Assembly: GCA_014656175.1 (NCBI GenBank)
Contig: BNBX01000001.1
Span: 248,001 to 312,000 of the forward strand
Origin: Streptomyces werraensis
GTDB lineage: Bacteria > Actinomycetota > Actinomycetes > Streptomycetales > Streptomycetaceae
Reading direction: 5' to 3'
Length of the DNA stretch: 64,000 nt
A program made the position numbers and the translations under genes. Shown in pieces: positions 7,965 through 17,379 of this stretch (its first letter is position 1; the number at the start of each line of letters is the position of its first letter). The notes beneath the pieces were generated by a model that was not told the origin of the DNA, did not search any database, and saw only the letters and a list, made by a program, of their open reading frames with translations.

Positions 7965-8705
7965 TCAGGGGCGGTCCGGCTTTCCGCCCAGCCAGTCCTG
8001 GACCGCCCGCGCCGGGCGCGACCACCGTCGGTCGTGGTGGTAGGCCCGGAGGATGGCCTTCGCCCGGGCGCGGTGCCGGTGGCGGTAGAAGCGTCTGGCC
8101 CACGGCGAGCCCGGCCGGGCCAGCCGCAGGGATCCGACGAGCGCCACCACCGGGACGATCACCCCGAAGACCGCGAGCCGCACCTTCCCCTTGCTCAGCG
8201 CGATCAGCGCGAAGCCGGAGTTCACCGCGACACCGGTCAGCGCGCCCGCGCGGTTCTGGAGTTCCTGCTGGGAGAGGTCGTTGACGCCGAACGGCGCGAA
8301 CCCCGCCAGCAGCAGCACCACCAGCGCCGCCGTGATCACCACCATCTCCACGCTCTTGCGTCCGGCCTCGGACCAGTACACGTCGTCCAGGTGCAGGATC
8401 AGCGCGAACTCGTCCAGCACGAGCCCCGCGCCGGTCCCGAACAGCACCGCGCTGAGGTACGCACCGAAGCCGTGCCCCCCGCCCGCGACCGCGCCGAAGC
8501 CGCCGACCAGGGTGAGGATGACTCCGGGCACCACGTGGTGGATGTGCACCGAGCCGGCGGTGACGTTGCCGAAGGGGCCCTTGCCGGCCCGGATCAGGCG
8601 GGTGATGATCCGTGTGACCACGAAGGTGAGGACGAACGCGGCCAGGGCGAGGAGCAGCGGGAGCTTGCCCGGCTCGATGACGTTCCGCTCCAGCCACTGT
8701 CCCAT
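7965..8705 (-). CDS. Polytopic membrane protein with conserved His/Asp cluster
   Basis: This 246-aa protein has about six hydrophobic segments: LPLLLALAAFVLTFVVTRII at the N-terminus, then regions near residues 50-70, 80-105, 120-140, 155-170 and 178-195. A strongly basic tail with RRFYRHRHRARAK follows. In the membrane region sit HIHHVVPG (residues ~53-60) and LDEFALILHLDDVYW (~98-112), a set of potential metal or proton ligands. I recognise it as a conserved actinobacterial membrane protein without a named function. It lies between cobT and cobS, but on the opposite strand. Confidence 0.75.
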   Translation of the reverse strand: MGQWLERNVIEPGKLPLLLALAAFVLTFVVTRIITRLIRAGKGPFGNVTAGSVHIHHVVPGVILTLVGGFGAVAGGGHGFGAYLSAVLFGTGAGLVLDEFALILHLDDVYWSEAGRKSVEMVVITAALVVLLLAGFAPFGVNDLSQQELQNRAGALTGVAVNSGFALIALSKGKVRLAVFGVIVPVVALVGSLRLARPGSPWARRFYRHRHRARAKAILRAYHHDRRWSRPARAVQDWLGGKPDRP

Positions 8706-8753
8706 ATGCGTACTTTATTCATGCCTCCGCCCGACGCCCCGGTGACCGCCGGG

Positions 8754-8759
8754 TAATCT
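8754..8759 (+). promoter_or_regulatory. -10-like element, possible leaderless start of cobS
   Basis: TAATCT sits 6 nt before the GTG start of cobS and there is no Shine-Dalgarno sequence between them. It is the best -10 match in the short divergent gap 8706-8765. Confidence 0.5.
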
Positions 8760-8765
8760 GCGCCG

Positions 8766-9575
8766 GTGCCCGAGCCCTCCCCCGCGTCCCCCGCGGTTCC
8801 CGCCTCCCCCGCCGACGGCCTCCGCTTCGCCTTCGGCACCCTCACCGTGCTCCCGGCCGGGCCGACCCGCTGGGACCGTCCGGCCGCGCGGGCGGGCATG
8901 CTGTGCGCGCCCGCGGTCGGCCTGGTGGTGGGCGCGCTCGCCGCCGCGACGGGACTGGTGCTGCTGTTCCTCGGGGCGGGGCCGCTGCTCGCCGCGGTGG
9001 CCTCCGTCGCCGTGCCGGCCGCGCTGACGCGGGGGCTGCACCTGGACGGGCTGGCCGACACCGCGGACGGTCTGGGCAGCGGCAAGCCCGCCGAGGACGC
9101 GCTGCGGATCATGAAGCAGTCGGACGTCGGACCGTTCGGGGTGCTCACGCTGGTGCTCGTACTGCTGGCGCAGGTGGCCGCGCTGGCGCAGGCGTACGGC
9201 GGTTCCTGGGCGCGGGGCGCGCTGGCCGCCGTGACGTCGGCGGTCGCGGCGCGGGTCGCCCTCACCCTGGCCGCGCGCACCGGTGTGCCGGCCGCACGGC
9301 CGGAGGGGCTGGGCGCGGCGGTCGCCGGCGTGGTGCCGGTGCGGGGCGCGGCGGCCGTCGCGGTCCTCGCCGCCGGGCTGCTCGCGGGCGCGGGCGCGGC
9401 GCTGGGCACGTACGACGCGGTGCGCGCCGGGCTCGCGGTGGCGGTGGCCGCCGGGGCGGCCGAAGTGCTGCTGCGACACTGTGTGCGGCGGTTCGGCGGG
9501 GTGACCGGCGACGTCTTCGGCGGGGTCGCGGAGACGGCGGCGACGACCGCGCTCGTCGTCATGTCACTGGGCTGA
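8766..9575 (+). CDS. cobS: Adenosylcobinamide-GDP ribazoletransferase (cobalamin synthase)
   Basis: CobS is the integral membrane enzyme that joins AdoCbi-GDP, made by CobU, with alpha-ribazole derived from the CobT product. The 269-aa protein shows the signature LHLDGLADTADGLG near residue 97, followed by KPAEDALRIMKQSDVGPFG, plus several Ala/Leu/Val-rich transmembrane stretches. HCVRRFGGVTGDVFGG near the C-terminus is the second conserved region. The start is GTG 8766. With cobU and cobT it forms a loose nucleotide-loop assembly cluster in which every cob gene is on the plus strand. Confidence 0.95.
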   Translation: MPEPSPASPAVPASPADGLRFAFGTLTVLPAGPTRWDRPAARAGMLCAPAVGLVVGALAAATGLVLLFLGAGPLLAAVASVAVPAALTRGLHLDGLADTADGLGSGKPAEDALRIMKQSDVGPFGVLTLVLVLLAQVAALAQAYGGSWARGALAAVTSAVAARVALTLAARTGVPAARPEGLGAAVAGVVPVRGAAAVAVLAAGLLAGAGAALGTYDAVRAGLAVAVAAGAAEVLLRHCVRRFGGVTGDVFGGVAETAATTALVVMSLG

Positions 9576-9657
9576 AACGATCGTCGTACCGCCCGGTGGA
9601 CACTTCCGCCCCGCCACTACCCTGTGGGCCGAATCGGCAGACTGCCGGGGGGCGTCG

Positions 9658-10263
9658 ATGCCGGCATTGCGTCGTGCCACGGGCCGGCTGATCGACTTCG
9701 CGCTGGTGGTGACGGCGGCCGCGCTGCTGGCGGTGCTCACCTTCGACCGGATGTCCGCGCTGGTGACCGACGTGCCCGAACTGGCCGCGCGCGGCGGCTT
9801 CGACCTGCTCACCTCGCGCGGCGACGTGCTGGACGCGTCCGCCGGCCTCGGCACGTCGCTGTGGGACAAGTCGGTGGGGTACGTCCGGCAGGCGTTCGCC
9901 CTGCTGGTCGTCGCCGCCTTCCTCTGCCAGTGGGCGTGCCTCGCCCTCGCCGGGCGGACCGTCGGCAAGGCCCTGACCGGGCTGAAGGTCATGCCGCGCA
10001 CACCCGGCCTGGCGGCGCTGCGCGCGGCGGTGACCACGGCCGCCGACGTCGCCGTGTACGCGGTGGCGTGCGTGCTGCTGGTCCAGGGCGAGGTCCTGCT
10101 GTCGGTACTGGTGTGGCTGGTCGCGGTGGCGCTGTTCCTGCTGAACGCGCTGCCGGTGCCGGGCGGGCGGCGGCGCTCGCTCGCCGACCGGGTCGCCGGG
10201 ACGTCGGTGGCCTCCGTGCGGCTCAGCAGGTTCGCCGCCACGCGTCGAGCGGGTACCTCTTGA
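9658..10263 (+). CDS. RDD family membrane protein
   Basis: This 201-aa protein opens with RRATGRLIDFALVVTAAALLA, which carries the Arg and Asp typical of the first RDD helix. It has two further membrane regions (FALLVVAAFLCQWACLAL and DVAVYAVACVLLV). GRTVGKALTGLKVMPR and SLADRVAGTSV are the conserved loop and C-terminal RDD motifs. The family is linked to ion or small-molecule transport in some bacteria; no role can be assigned here. The ATG at 9658 follows GGGGGGCG. Its last 41 bp overlap the end of the convergent GH114 gene. Confidence 0.88.
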   Translation: MPALRRATGRLIDFALVVTAAALLAVLTFDRMSALVTDVPELAARGGFDLLTSRGDVLDASAGLGTSLWDKSVGYVRQAFALLVVAAFLCQWACLALAGRTVGKALTGLKVMPRTPGLAALRAAVTTAADVAVYAVACVLLVQGEVLLSVLVWLVAVALFLLNALPVPGGRRRSLADRVAGTSVASVRLSRFAATRRAGTS

Positions 10264-11026
10264 GCAGCGAACTCAGCCGGAGACGGCGGGAGTCGGCGCA
10301 GAAACGGCCGGTGGGCAGCTCGTACTCGGCGTGGAAGACGGCCTTGCCCGCCTCCACGAAGGGGGTGAGCCGCTCGCACTCGCCGTACTGGGCGCACTGC
10401 TCGTTGACGGCGAAGTCGAAGTCGCCGACCAGCTCCGGGATCTGGTCCAGGTCGTTCTTCAGGCCGACGGCCATGCCGCGCTCGTGCGCGAGCCGGGCGA
10501 TCAGCCGGTTGTAGCGGAGCTGGTCGGCGGCGGTGAGCGGGAAGCCGGTGCGGTTGCGGTAGCCGTCCATGTTGTCCGGCTCCACCGCGTCGAAGCCCTT
10601 GTCCCGGCACATGTCGAGGCGTTCGGCCATCAGCGGCTCCAGGACGTCGGTGCGGCGGATGTCGAGCCAGCGCTCGCCCTCCCAGCCGTTGCCCCTGCCG
10701 ATCACGGACTCGGGGAAGTCGCCGGCGTCCGGGCGGAAGTCCTCCCAGGCCCCGGTGGACAGGTAGCAGACGACCTTGCGGCCGTCACGGTGCAGCGCGT
10801 CGACGGTCTCCTTCGAGTGGTGGAAGCCGTCGATGTCGTACACGGGGACGTCGACGGAGGTGTCCAGGCGGCCGGTGAGCTGCCACTGCCAGTCCAGGCC
10901 GGGCCGCGGCCGCCACCACTCCCCCGACGTTTCTCCCGACGGCCTCGCGTCCGTGCCGCCGGAACCGCCGGAACACCCCGTCAGCACCAGGGCCAGCAGG
11001 ACGACAGCCACGCACGCTCTTCTCAC
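10223..11026 (-). CDS. GH114-type endo-alpha-1,4-polygalactosaminidase-like lipoprotein
   Basis: The 267-aa product has a lipoprotein signal (MRRACVAVVLLALVLTGC, lipobox LTGC with Cys at residue 18). A Gly/Ser linker and a TIM-barrel-like domain of the GH114 family follow. Family signs are WQWQLTGRLDTSVDVPVYDI, VVCYLSTGAWEDFRPD, ERWLDIRR, GFDAVEPDNMDGY (putative acidic catalytic residues) and LKNDLDQIPEL. GH114 enzymes cut alpha-1,4-linked galactosamine polymers; the actual substrate here is inferred. The GTG at 11026 is set by a GGGGAG ribosome binding site. The 3' end overlaps the convergent RDD gene by 41 bp. Confidence 0.85.
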   Translation of the reverse strand: MRRACVAVVLLALVLTGCSGGSGGTDARPSGETSGEWWRPRPGLDWQWQLTGRLDTSVDVPVYDIDGFHHSKETVDALHRDGRKVVCYLSTGAWEDFRPDAGDFPESVIGRGNGWEGERWLDIRRTDVLEPLMAERLDMCRDKGFDAVEPDNMDGYRNRTGFPLTAADQLRYNRLIARLAHERGMAVGLKNDLDQIPELVGDFDFAVNEQCAQYGECERLTPFVEAGKAVFHAEYELPTGRFCADSRRLRLSSLLKRYPLDAWRRTC

Positions 11027-11316
11027 CGGACGCTCCCCACCTCACGGCCGCCGCACCCCTGCGGCACGACGGCACCCCCATGATCGCGCGGGCATCCCCG
11101 GGCCGTCGCGGGGCACCCGCCGCGCCGGGACGTGCGCGCACCGGCCATGAGTGCGTGCGCACACGCGCGTAGGCTCGGGGCCGAGTGTTTCGCCGCACCG
11201 GGGGCGCCCCCGCCGGGAGCGCACCCGGACGTCACGATTAGGGTCGGCTGCCGGGCCCGGTCGACCCACACCCTTCGGCCACTGAAACTTCACATCGGAA
11301 GCGAGAATTCACCACC

Positions 11317-12855
11317 GTGACTGCTCTGACTCTCAGCACCGCCGCGGTCGCCGGCCTGCGCGCCGACGCGATCGTGATCGGTGTCGCCAAGAGCTCCGCG
11401 TCCAAGCCCGGAGGACCCGTCGTCGCTCCGGGCGCCGAGGCCGTGGACCAGGCGTACGACGGCAACCTGGCCGGTGTCCTGGAGACCCTCGGCGCGTCCG
11501 GTGCCGAGGGCGAGGTGACCAAGCTCCCCGCGCCGGCCGGTTTCAAGGCCCCGCTCGTCGTGGCGGTGGGCCTGGGCGCCCAGCCCCGGGAGAACTCCGG
11601 CTACGACGCCGAGGCGCTGCGCAAGGCGGCCGGCGCCGCCGCCCGCGCCCTCACCGGCACGAAGAAGGCCGCGTTCGCGCTGCCCCTGGCGGACGCCGCC
11701 GACGCCGGCGCGGTCGCCGAGGGCGTGCTGCTCGGCGCGTACTCCTTCGACGCCTACAAGGACAAGGGCGACGCGAAGAACGGCAAGAACGGCAAGGCCC
11801 CGCTCGCCGAGGCCGCGCTGCTCGGCGGCAAGCCCCGCGACAAGGCGTACAAGGCGGCCGTCGAGCGCGCCGTCGCCGTGTCCGAGGAGCTCAACCGGGC
11901 CCGCGACCTGATCAACACCCCGCCGAACGACCTCAACCCCGAGGCGTTCGCGGCAATCGCGCAGGCGGCGGCGAAGGAGCACGGCATCAAGGTGCAGGTG
12001 CTCGACGAGAAGGCCCTCGTCAAGGGCGGCTACGGCGGCATCCTCGGCGTCGGCGCCGGCTCGGCGTCCGGTCCGCGCCTGGTGAAGCTGTCGTACACCT
12101 CGTCCAAGGCGAAGAAGCACCTCGCGCTGGTCGGCAAGGGCATCACCTACGACTCGGGCGGCATCTCGCTGAAGCCGGCCGGCCACAACGAGACGATGAA
12201 GTGCGACATGAGCGGCGCCGCCGCCGTGTTCGCCGCGGTCGTCGCCGCCGCGCGTCTCGGCCTGGAGGCCAACGTCACCGGCTGGCTGGCGCTGGCGGAG
12301 AACATGCCCTCCGGCTCGGCGACCCGCCCGGGCGACGTGCTGCGCATGTACAGCGGCAAGACCGTCGAGGTGCTCAACACCGACGCCGAGGGCCGGCTGG
12401 TCCTGGCGGACGCGCTGTGGGCCGCGTCGCAGGAGAAGCCGGACGCGATCGTGGACGTGGCGACGCTGACCGGCGCGATGGTGCTGGCGCTGGGCAGCCG
12501 GACCTTCGGCATCATGGCCAACGACGACGACTTCCGCGCCGTGGTGCAGGAGGCCGCCGAGGAGGCGGGCGAGCCGGCCTGGCCGATGCCGCTGCCGGAG
12601 CACCTGCGCAAGGGCATGGAGTCGTCGACGGCCGACATCGCCAACATGGGCGAGCGGATGGGCGGCGGCCTGGTCGCCGGCCTGTTCCTGCGTGAGTTCG
12701 TCGGCGAGGGCATCACCTGGGCCCACCTCGACATCGCGGGCCCGGCCTTCAACGAGGGCGGTCCCTTCGGCTACACCCCCAAGGGCGGCACCGGATCCGC
12801 GGTGCGCACCCTGGTGCGGCTCGCGGAGCGGGCCGCCGCGGGCGAGCTGAGCTGA
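11317..12855 (+). CDS. pepA: Leucyl aminopeptidase (M17)
   Basis: This cytosolic dizinc aminopeptidase releases N-terminal residues from peptides. The 512-aa protein has the normal two-domain length. The catalytic C-terminal domain shows LVGKGITYDSGGISLKPAG, MKCDMSGAAAV and the M17 signature NTDAEGRLVLADAL, which carry the metal-binding Lys, Asp and Glu residues. The start is GTG 11317 after GGAAGCGAG. A possible -10, TAGGGT, lies at 11237-11242. It precedes lpdA with a terminator between them, as in S. coelicolor (SCO2179, from memory). Confidence 0.95.
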   Translation: MTALTLSTAAVAGLRADAIVIGVAKSSASKPGGPVVAPGAEAVDQAYDGNLAGVLETLGASGAEGEVTKLPAPAGFKAPLVVAVGLGAQPRENSGYDAEALRKAAGAAARALTGTKKAAFALPLADAADAGAVAEGVLLGAYSFDAYKDKGDAKNGKNGKAPLAEAALLGGKPRDKAYKAAVERAVAVSEELNRARDLINTPPNDLNPEAFAAIAQAAAKEHGIKVQVLDEKALVKGGYGGILGVGAGSASGPRLVKLSYTSSKAKKHLALVGKGITYDSGGISLKPAGHNETMKCDMSGAAAVFAAVVAAARLGLEANVTGWLALAENMPSGSATRPGDVLRMYSGKTVEVLNTDAEGRLVLADALWAASQEKPDAIVDVATLTGAMVLALGSRTFGIMANDDDFRAVVQEAAEEAGEPAWPMPLPEHLRKGMESSTADIANMGERMGGGLVAGLFLREFVGEGITWAHLDIAGPAFNEGGPFGYTPKGGTGSAVRTLVRLAERAAAGELS

Positions 12856-12863
12856 CACGTCCT

Positions 12864-12909
12864 CGGGTGACGGGCCTCGTACGCGGGTGCGACGGGGCCC
12901 CGTCACCCG
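12864..12909 (+). terminator. Hairpin terminator after pepA
   Basis: An 11-bp perfect stem (12864-12874 with 12899-12909), extendable by a G-U and a C-G pair, begins 9 nt after the pepA stop. It separates pepA transcription from lpdA. Confidence 0.65.
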
Positions 12910-13082
12910 GGAGTGGGACGTCTCACACCACGGCCCGGCGTCTCGTACGGCCCCGACAAGTGCGAGGATAGGGCTCGGCAGGACAGGGCCCCACACAAGG
13001 GCCGAGAACATAGAGCGGCCGGACACCAGCCGCCGACCGGTCACTGGAGACCGGCGTGGCGCACATGCATGGAGGACGTGAC

Positions 13083-14471
13083 GTGGCGAACGACGCCAGC
13101 ACCGTTTTCGACCTAGTGATCCTCGGCGGTGGCAGCGGTGGGTACGCCGCGGCCCTGCGCGGGGCTCAGCTGGGCCTGGACGTCGCCCTGATCGAGAAGG
13201 GCAAGGTCGGCGGTACCTGCCTGCACAACGGATGCATCCCCACCAAGGCCCTGCTGCACGCGGGTGAGATCGCCGACCAGGCCCGCGAGAGCGAGCAGTT
13301 CGGTGTGAAGGCCACCTTCGAGGGCATCGACATCGCGGCCGTCCACAAGTACAAGGACGACGTGATCGCCGGCCTGTACAAGGGTCTGCAGGGGCTGATC
13401 GCCTCCCGCAAGATCACCTACATCGAGGGCGAGGGCCGGCTGTCCTCCCCCACCTCCGTCGACGTGAACGGCCAGCGTGTCCAGGGCCGCCACGTCCTGC
13501 TGGCGACCGGCTCCGTGCCGAAGTCGCTGCCGGGTCTGCAGATCGACGGCGACCGGATCATCTCCTCCGACCACGCCCTGGTCCTGGACCGCGTGCCCAA
13601 GTCCGCGATCGTCCTGGGCGGCGGCGTCATCGGGGTCGAGTTCGCGTCCGCGTGGAAGTCGTTCGGCACCGACGTCACCATCATCGAGGGCATGAAGCAC
13701 CTCGTCCCGGTCGAGGACGAGAACAGCTCCAAGCTGCTCGAGCGCGCGTTCCGCAAGCGCGGCATCAAGTTCAACCTGGGCACCTTCTTCGAGAAGGCCG
13801 AGTACACCCAGGACGGCGTCAAGGTCACCCTGGCGGACGGCAAGACGTTCGAGGCCGAGGTCCTGCTCGTCGCCGTCGGCCGCGGCCCGGTCTCGCAGGG
13901 CCTGGGCTACGAGGAGGCCGGGGTCGCCATGGACCGCGGCTACGTCCTGGTCGACGAGTACATGCGCACCAACGTCCCGACGATCTCGGCCGTCGGTGAC
14001 CTCGTCCCGACGCTCCAGCTCGCGCACGTCGGCTTCGCCGAGGGCATCCTGGTCGCGGAGCGTCTGGCCGGTCTGAAGACCGTCCCGATCGACTACGACG
14101 GCGTCCCGCGGGTGACGTACTGCCACCCCGAGGTCGCCTCCGTCGGCATCACCGAGGCCAAGGCCAAGGAGATCTACGGCGCGGACAAGGTCGTCGCTCT
14201 GAAGTACAACCTCGCGGGCAACGGCAGGAGCAAGATCCTCAAGACCGCGGGCGAGATCAAGCTCGTCCAGGTCAAGGACGGTGCGGTGGTCGGCGTCCAC
14301 ATGGTCGGCGACCGTATGGGCGAGCAGGTCGGCGAGGCCCAGCTGATCTACAACTGGGAGGCGCTGCCGGCCGAGGTGGCCCAGCTCGTCCACGCCCACC
14401 CGACGCAGAACGAGGCGCTCGGCGAGGCCCACCTGGCCCTGGCCGGCAAGCCCCTCCACTCCCACGACTGA
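13083..14471 (+). CDS. lpdA: Dihydrolipoyl dehydrogenase (E3)
   Basis: This FAD-dependent E3 subunit reoxidises dihydrolipoyl groups of 2-oxoacid dehydrogenase complexes with NAD+. The 462-aa protein has the FAD fingerprint VILGGGSGGYAAALRGA, the redox-active disulfide GGTCLHNGCIP (Cys46 and Cys51), the NAD-binding IVLGGGVIGVEFAS and the C-terminal HAHPTQNEAL carrying the catalytic His-Glu pair. The GTG at 13083 is chosen because GGAGGA precedes it; an upstream ATG at 13056 would add an unconserved MAHMHGGRD. It lies 60 bp before sucB and is probably co-transcribed with it. Confidence 0.96.
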   Translation: MANDASTVFDLVILGGGSGGYAAALRGAQLGLDVALIEKGKVGGTCLHNGCIPTKALLHAGEIADQARESEQFGVKATFEGIDIAAVHKYKDDVIAGLYKGLQGLIASRKITYIEGEGRLSSPTSVDVNGQRVQGRHVLLATGSVPKSLPGLQIDGDRIISSDHALVLDRVPKSAIVLGGGVIGVEFASAWKSFGTDVTIIEGMKHLVPVEDENSSKLLERAFRKRGIKFNLGTFFEKAEYTQDGVKVTLADGKTFEAEVLLVAVGRGPVSQGLGYEEAGVAMDRGYVLVDEYMRTNVPTISAVGDLVPTLQLAHVGFAEGILVAERLAGLKTVPIDYDGVPRVTYCHPEVASVGITEAKAKEIYGADKVVALKYNLAGNGRSKILKTAGEIKLVQVKDGAVVGVHMVGDRMGEQVGEAQLIYNWEALPAEVAQLVHAHPTQNEALGEAHLALAGKPLHSHD

Positions 14472-14531
14472 GCCATCGGTCACCGGGCGCGACGACACAG
14501 ACTTCCGCACTTCTAAGGAGCAACCGAAACC

Positions 14532-16328
14532 ATGGCGGTTTCCGTAACCCTTCCGGCGCTCGGCGAGAGCGTCACCGAGGGCACTGTCACCCGCTGGCTG
14601 AAGGCCGAGGGCGAGCGCGTCGAGGCCGACGAGCCGCTGCTCGAGGTGTCGACCGACAAGGTCGACACCGAGATCCCGGCCCCTGCCTCCGGCGTGCTGT
14701 CCTCCATCAAGGTCGCCGAGGACGAGACGGTCGAGGTCGGCGCCGAGCTGGCCCTGATCGACGACGGCAGCGGCGCCCCCGCGGCCACCGAGGCCCCGGC
14801 CGCCGAGCAGGCCGCCCCGCCGGCCCCCGCGCCGGAGCCGCAGGCCCAGCCGTCCACCGAGCAGGCCGCCCCGGCCCCCGCCCCCACCGCCGAGGCCTCG
14901 GCCGGCGGCGGTTCGGCGCAGGGCACCGATGTCGTCCTGCCGGCGCTCGGCGAGTCCGTCACCGAGGGCACCGTCACCCGCTGGCTGAAGTCGGTGGGCG
15001 ACACCGTCGAGGCCGACGAGCCGCTGCTCGAGGTGTCCACCGACAAGGTCGACACCGAGATCCCCGCCCCCGCGTCCGGCACCCTGCTGGAGATCGTGGT
15101 CGGCGAGGACGAGACCGCCGAGGTCGGCGCGAAGCTCGCCGTCATCGGTGAGGCCGGCGCCGCTCCGGCCGCCGCCCCCGCCCAGGAGGCCCCGGCCGCC
15201 CCGGCGCAGCCCGAGCCCGCCCCGGCCCCGGAGCCCACCCCGGCCCCGGCCGCCCAGGCTCCGGCCGCCCCGGCTCCGCAGCAGGCCGCCCCGGCTCCGG
15301 CCCCCCAGCCGGCCGCCCCGGCGCCCGCTCCGGCTCCGGCCGCCCCGGCCCCGCAGGCCCCCGCTGCTCCGGCTCCGGCCGCCGCCCAGGCCACGGACGA
15401 CGGCGCCTACGTGACCCCGCTGGTGCGCAAGCTCGCCGCCGAGAACGGCGTCGACCTGTCCACCGTCAAGGGCACCGGCGTCGGCGGCCGTATCCGCAAG
15501 CAGGACGTGCTCGCCGCCGCCGAGGCCGCGAAGGCCGCGGCTCCGGCCCCGGCCCCCGCCGCCGCCGCGCCCGCCGCGAAGAAGGCCCCCGCCCTGGAGG
15601 CGTCCCCGCTGCGCGGCCAGACCGTGAAGATGCCGCGGATCCGCAAGGTCATCGGCGACAACATGGTCAAGGCCCTGCACGAGCAGGCCCAGCTGTCCTC
15701 GGTCGTCGAGGTCGACGTCACCCGTCTGATGAAGCTGCGCGCCCGCGCCAAGGACGCGTTCGCGGCACGCGAGGGCGTCAAGCTCTCCCCGATGCCGTTC
15801 TTCGTCAAGGCCGCGGCCCAGGCGCTGAAGGCCCACGCGCCGATCAACGCCCGGATCAACGAGGCCGAGGGGACCATCACCTACTTCGACACCGAGAACA
15901 TCGGTATCGCGGTGGACTCCGAGAAGGGCCTGATGACCCCGGTCATCAAGAACGCCGGCGACCTCAACATCGCCGGTATCGCCAAGGCCACGGCGGAGCT
16001 GGCGGGCAAGGTCCGCGGGAACAAGATCACCCCGGACGAGCTGTCCGGCGCGACCTTCACCATCTCCAACACGGGGTCGCGCGGTGCGCTCTTCGACACG
16101 ATCATCGTGCCGCCGGGCCAGGTCGCGATCCTCGGCATCGGCGCCACGGTCAAGCGTCCGGCCGTCGTGGAGACCGAGGACGGTCCCGTCATCGGCATCC
16201 GCGACATGACGTACCTGACCCTCTCCTACGACCACCGTCTGGTGGACGGCGCCGACGCGGCCCGTTACCTGACGGCGGTCAAGGCGATCCTGGAGGCGGG
16301 CGAGTTCGAGGTCGAGCTCGGTCTGTGA
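14532..16328 (+). CDS. sucB: Dihydrolipoamide acyltransferase E2 with two lipoyl domains
   Basis: The 598-aa E2 has two lipoyl domains (residues ~3-78 and ~132-206) with lipoyl lysines K43 and K172 in [10 protein letters not shown]. Ala/Pro-rich linkers follow, then a peripheral subunit-binding domain ([17 protein letters not shown]) and the acyltransferase core ending in [16 protein letters not shown], the catalytic His-Asp motif. It is commonly annotated SucB. The same protein in Mycobacterium (DlaT) is the pyruvate dehydrogenase E2, and the flanking lpdA and aceE here suggest that role too. The ATG at 14532 follows TAAGGAG. The Ala/Pro linkers cause long spurious frames on the other strand. 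Confidence 0.95.
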   Translation: MAVSVTLPALGESVTEGTVTRWLKAEGERVEADEPLLEVSTDKVDTEIPAPASGVLSSIKVAEDETVEVGAELALIDDGSGAPAATEAPAAEQAAPPAPAPEPQAQPSTEQAAPAPAPTAEASAGGGSAQGTDVVLPALGESVTEGTVTRWLKSVGDTVEADEPLLEVSTDKVDTEIPAPASGTLLEIVVGEDETAEVGAKLAVIGEAGAAPAAAPAQEAPAAPAQPEPAPAPEPTPAPAAQAPAAPAPQQAAPAPAPQPAAPAPAPAPAAPAPQAPAAPAPAAAQATDDGAYVTPLVRKLAAENGVDLSTVKGTGVGGRIRKQDVLAAAEAAKAAAPAPAPAAAAPAAKKAPALEASPLRGQTVKMPRIRKVIGDNMVKALHEQAQLSSVVEVDVTRLMKLRARAKDAFAAREGVKLSPMPFFVKAAAQALKAHAPINARINEAEGTITYFDTENIGIAVDSEKGLMTPVIKNAGDLNIAGIAKATAELAGKVRGNKITPDELSGATFTISNTGSRGALFDTIIVPPGQVAILGIGATVKRPAVVETEDGPVIGIRDMTYLTLSYDHRLVDGADAARYLTAVKAILEAGEFEVELGL

Positions 16329-16364
16329 ACCGGGCGGTGACCACGGGCCGCTGATCAGGTCCCT

Positions 16365-16411
16365 CGGTGCCCCCGTCCGGAAGCCCTCGCGGCTTCCGGA
16401 CGGGGGCACCG
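16365..16411 (+). terminator. Strong hairpin terminator after sucB
   Basis: A perfect 21-bp stem (16365-16385 with 16391-16411) with a 5-nt CTCGC loop lies 36 nt after the sucB stop. It ends the lpdA-sucB unit before the GntR gene. Confidence 0.85.
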
Positions 16412-16545
16412 TCACATGGGGCGTGTAAGGCTCGTCTCACCTGGGCGAAAGCGCCCCCGCGCGCCCTACCCGGGCAGGCTCCCGGCCGTATTGTCTATTC
16501 GTCAAAGCCCCCCGGGGGCCCGCGGGCCCCGCTAAGGAGCCCGTC

Positions 16546-17169
16546 ATGACCGCGCCCGTCGTCCACTCGCTGCGCGAACAGATCCGCGAGCACATCCTGG
16601 AAGGGATCATCAGCGGGCGCTGGAAGCCGGGCGAGCGGATCGTGGAGCGGCGCATCGCGACCGAGCTGGAGGTCAGCCAGACACCCGTGCGGGAGGCGCT
16701 GCGCGAGCTGGAGTCGCTGCGGCTGATCGAGTCGGCGCCGAACAAGGGCGTGCGGGTGCGGAACCTGACGGCCGCGGACCTGGAGGAGAGCTACCCGGTC
16801 CGGGCCGGTCTCGAGGCGATCGCCGCGGAGCTGGCGGCGGCGCGGCTGGCGGAGGACTGCTCGGCGCTCGAGCCGCATGTCGCCGCGCTCTACGAGGCGG
16901 ACCGGCTGTCGGACGGGACCGGGCAGGTGCGGCACACGGTGGGGTTCCACCGGGAGCTGGTGCGGGCGGCGGGGAACTCGGTGCTGCTGCACACGTGGGA
17001 GGGGCTGGGGATCGAGGTGTTCACGGCGCTGTCGATACGGTGGCTGGGGACCGTGCAGCAGTCGTACGCGGAGGAGCACGAGGAGCTGGTCGCGGCCTTC
17101 CGCCGCCGGGATCCGCGTATCGCGGAACTGGTCAAGTCGCATGTGCTGGGGTGTGCGCCGCGGGCCTGA
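16546..17169 (+). CDS. GntR family (FCD-type) transcriptional regulator
   Basis: This 207-aa regulator has an N-terminal winged helix (LREQIREHILEGIISGRWKPGERI, then ELEVSQTPVREALRELESL) and an all-helical FCD effector domain. The region around residues 80-170 (YPVRAGLEAIAAELAAARLA, HTVGFHRELVRAAGNSVLL) contains the His and Asp/Glu residues that bind a metal and small acids in this subfamily. The ATG at 16546 follows CTAAGGAGCCCGTC. It lies directly between the lpdA-sucB unit and aceE. I infer that it senses a carboxylate and controls aceE through the palindrome at 17381-17397. In S. coelicolor the equivalent is SCO2182, from memory. Confidence 0.92.
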   Translation: MTAPVVHSLREQIREHILEGIISGRWKPGERIVERRIATELEVSQTPVREALRELESLRLIESAPNKGVRVRNLTAADLEESYPVRAGLEAIAAELAAARLAEDCSALEPHVAALYEADRLSDGTGQVRHTVGFHRELVRAAGNSVLLHTWEGLGIEVFTALSIRWLGTVQQSYAEEHEELVAAFRRRDPRIAELVKSHVLGCAPRA

Positions 17170-17379
17170 GGGAGTTCGCCCCCGCCGCCCCTTCCCGTCC
17201 CGTCCCGGGGGCTCCGCCCCCGGACCCCCGCGGTCAGCCCCCACGCGGCCCGGTGGCGCTCGTCGGCGCGCAGCCCCCCTCACCTGCGCGAACGCGCGAA
17301 AACACCGTCACCGCGTGCCACCGCCGGAGGCACCCCGTGCCGACTTTCTCCGGATCAAGGGATTTTGCCCCTCAACCCT

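Noticed and set aside
14570..15080. Near-identical DNA segments in sucB as a possible recent duplication
   Set aside because: These are the two lipoyl domains normal for this E2 class; repetition is explained by protein function.
13113..16415. A 1100-aa open frame antisense to lpdA and sucB
   Set aside because: It is His/Gly/Arg/Asp-rich without domains and mirrors the codon bias of two genuine genes; the Ala-Pro linker of the E2 keeps the frame open.
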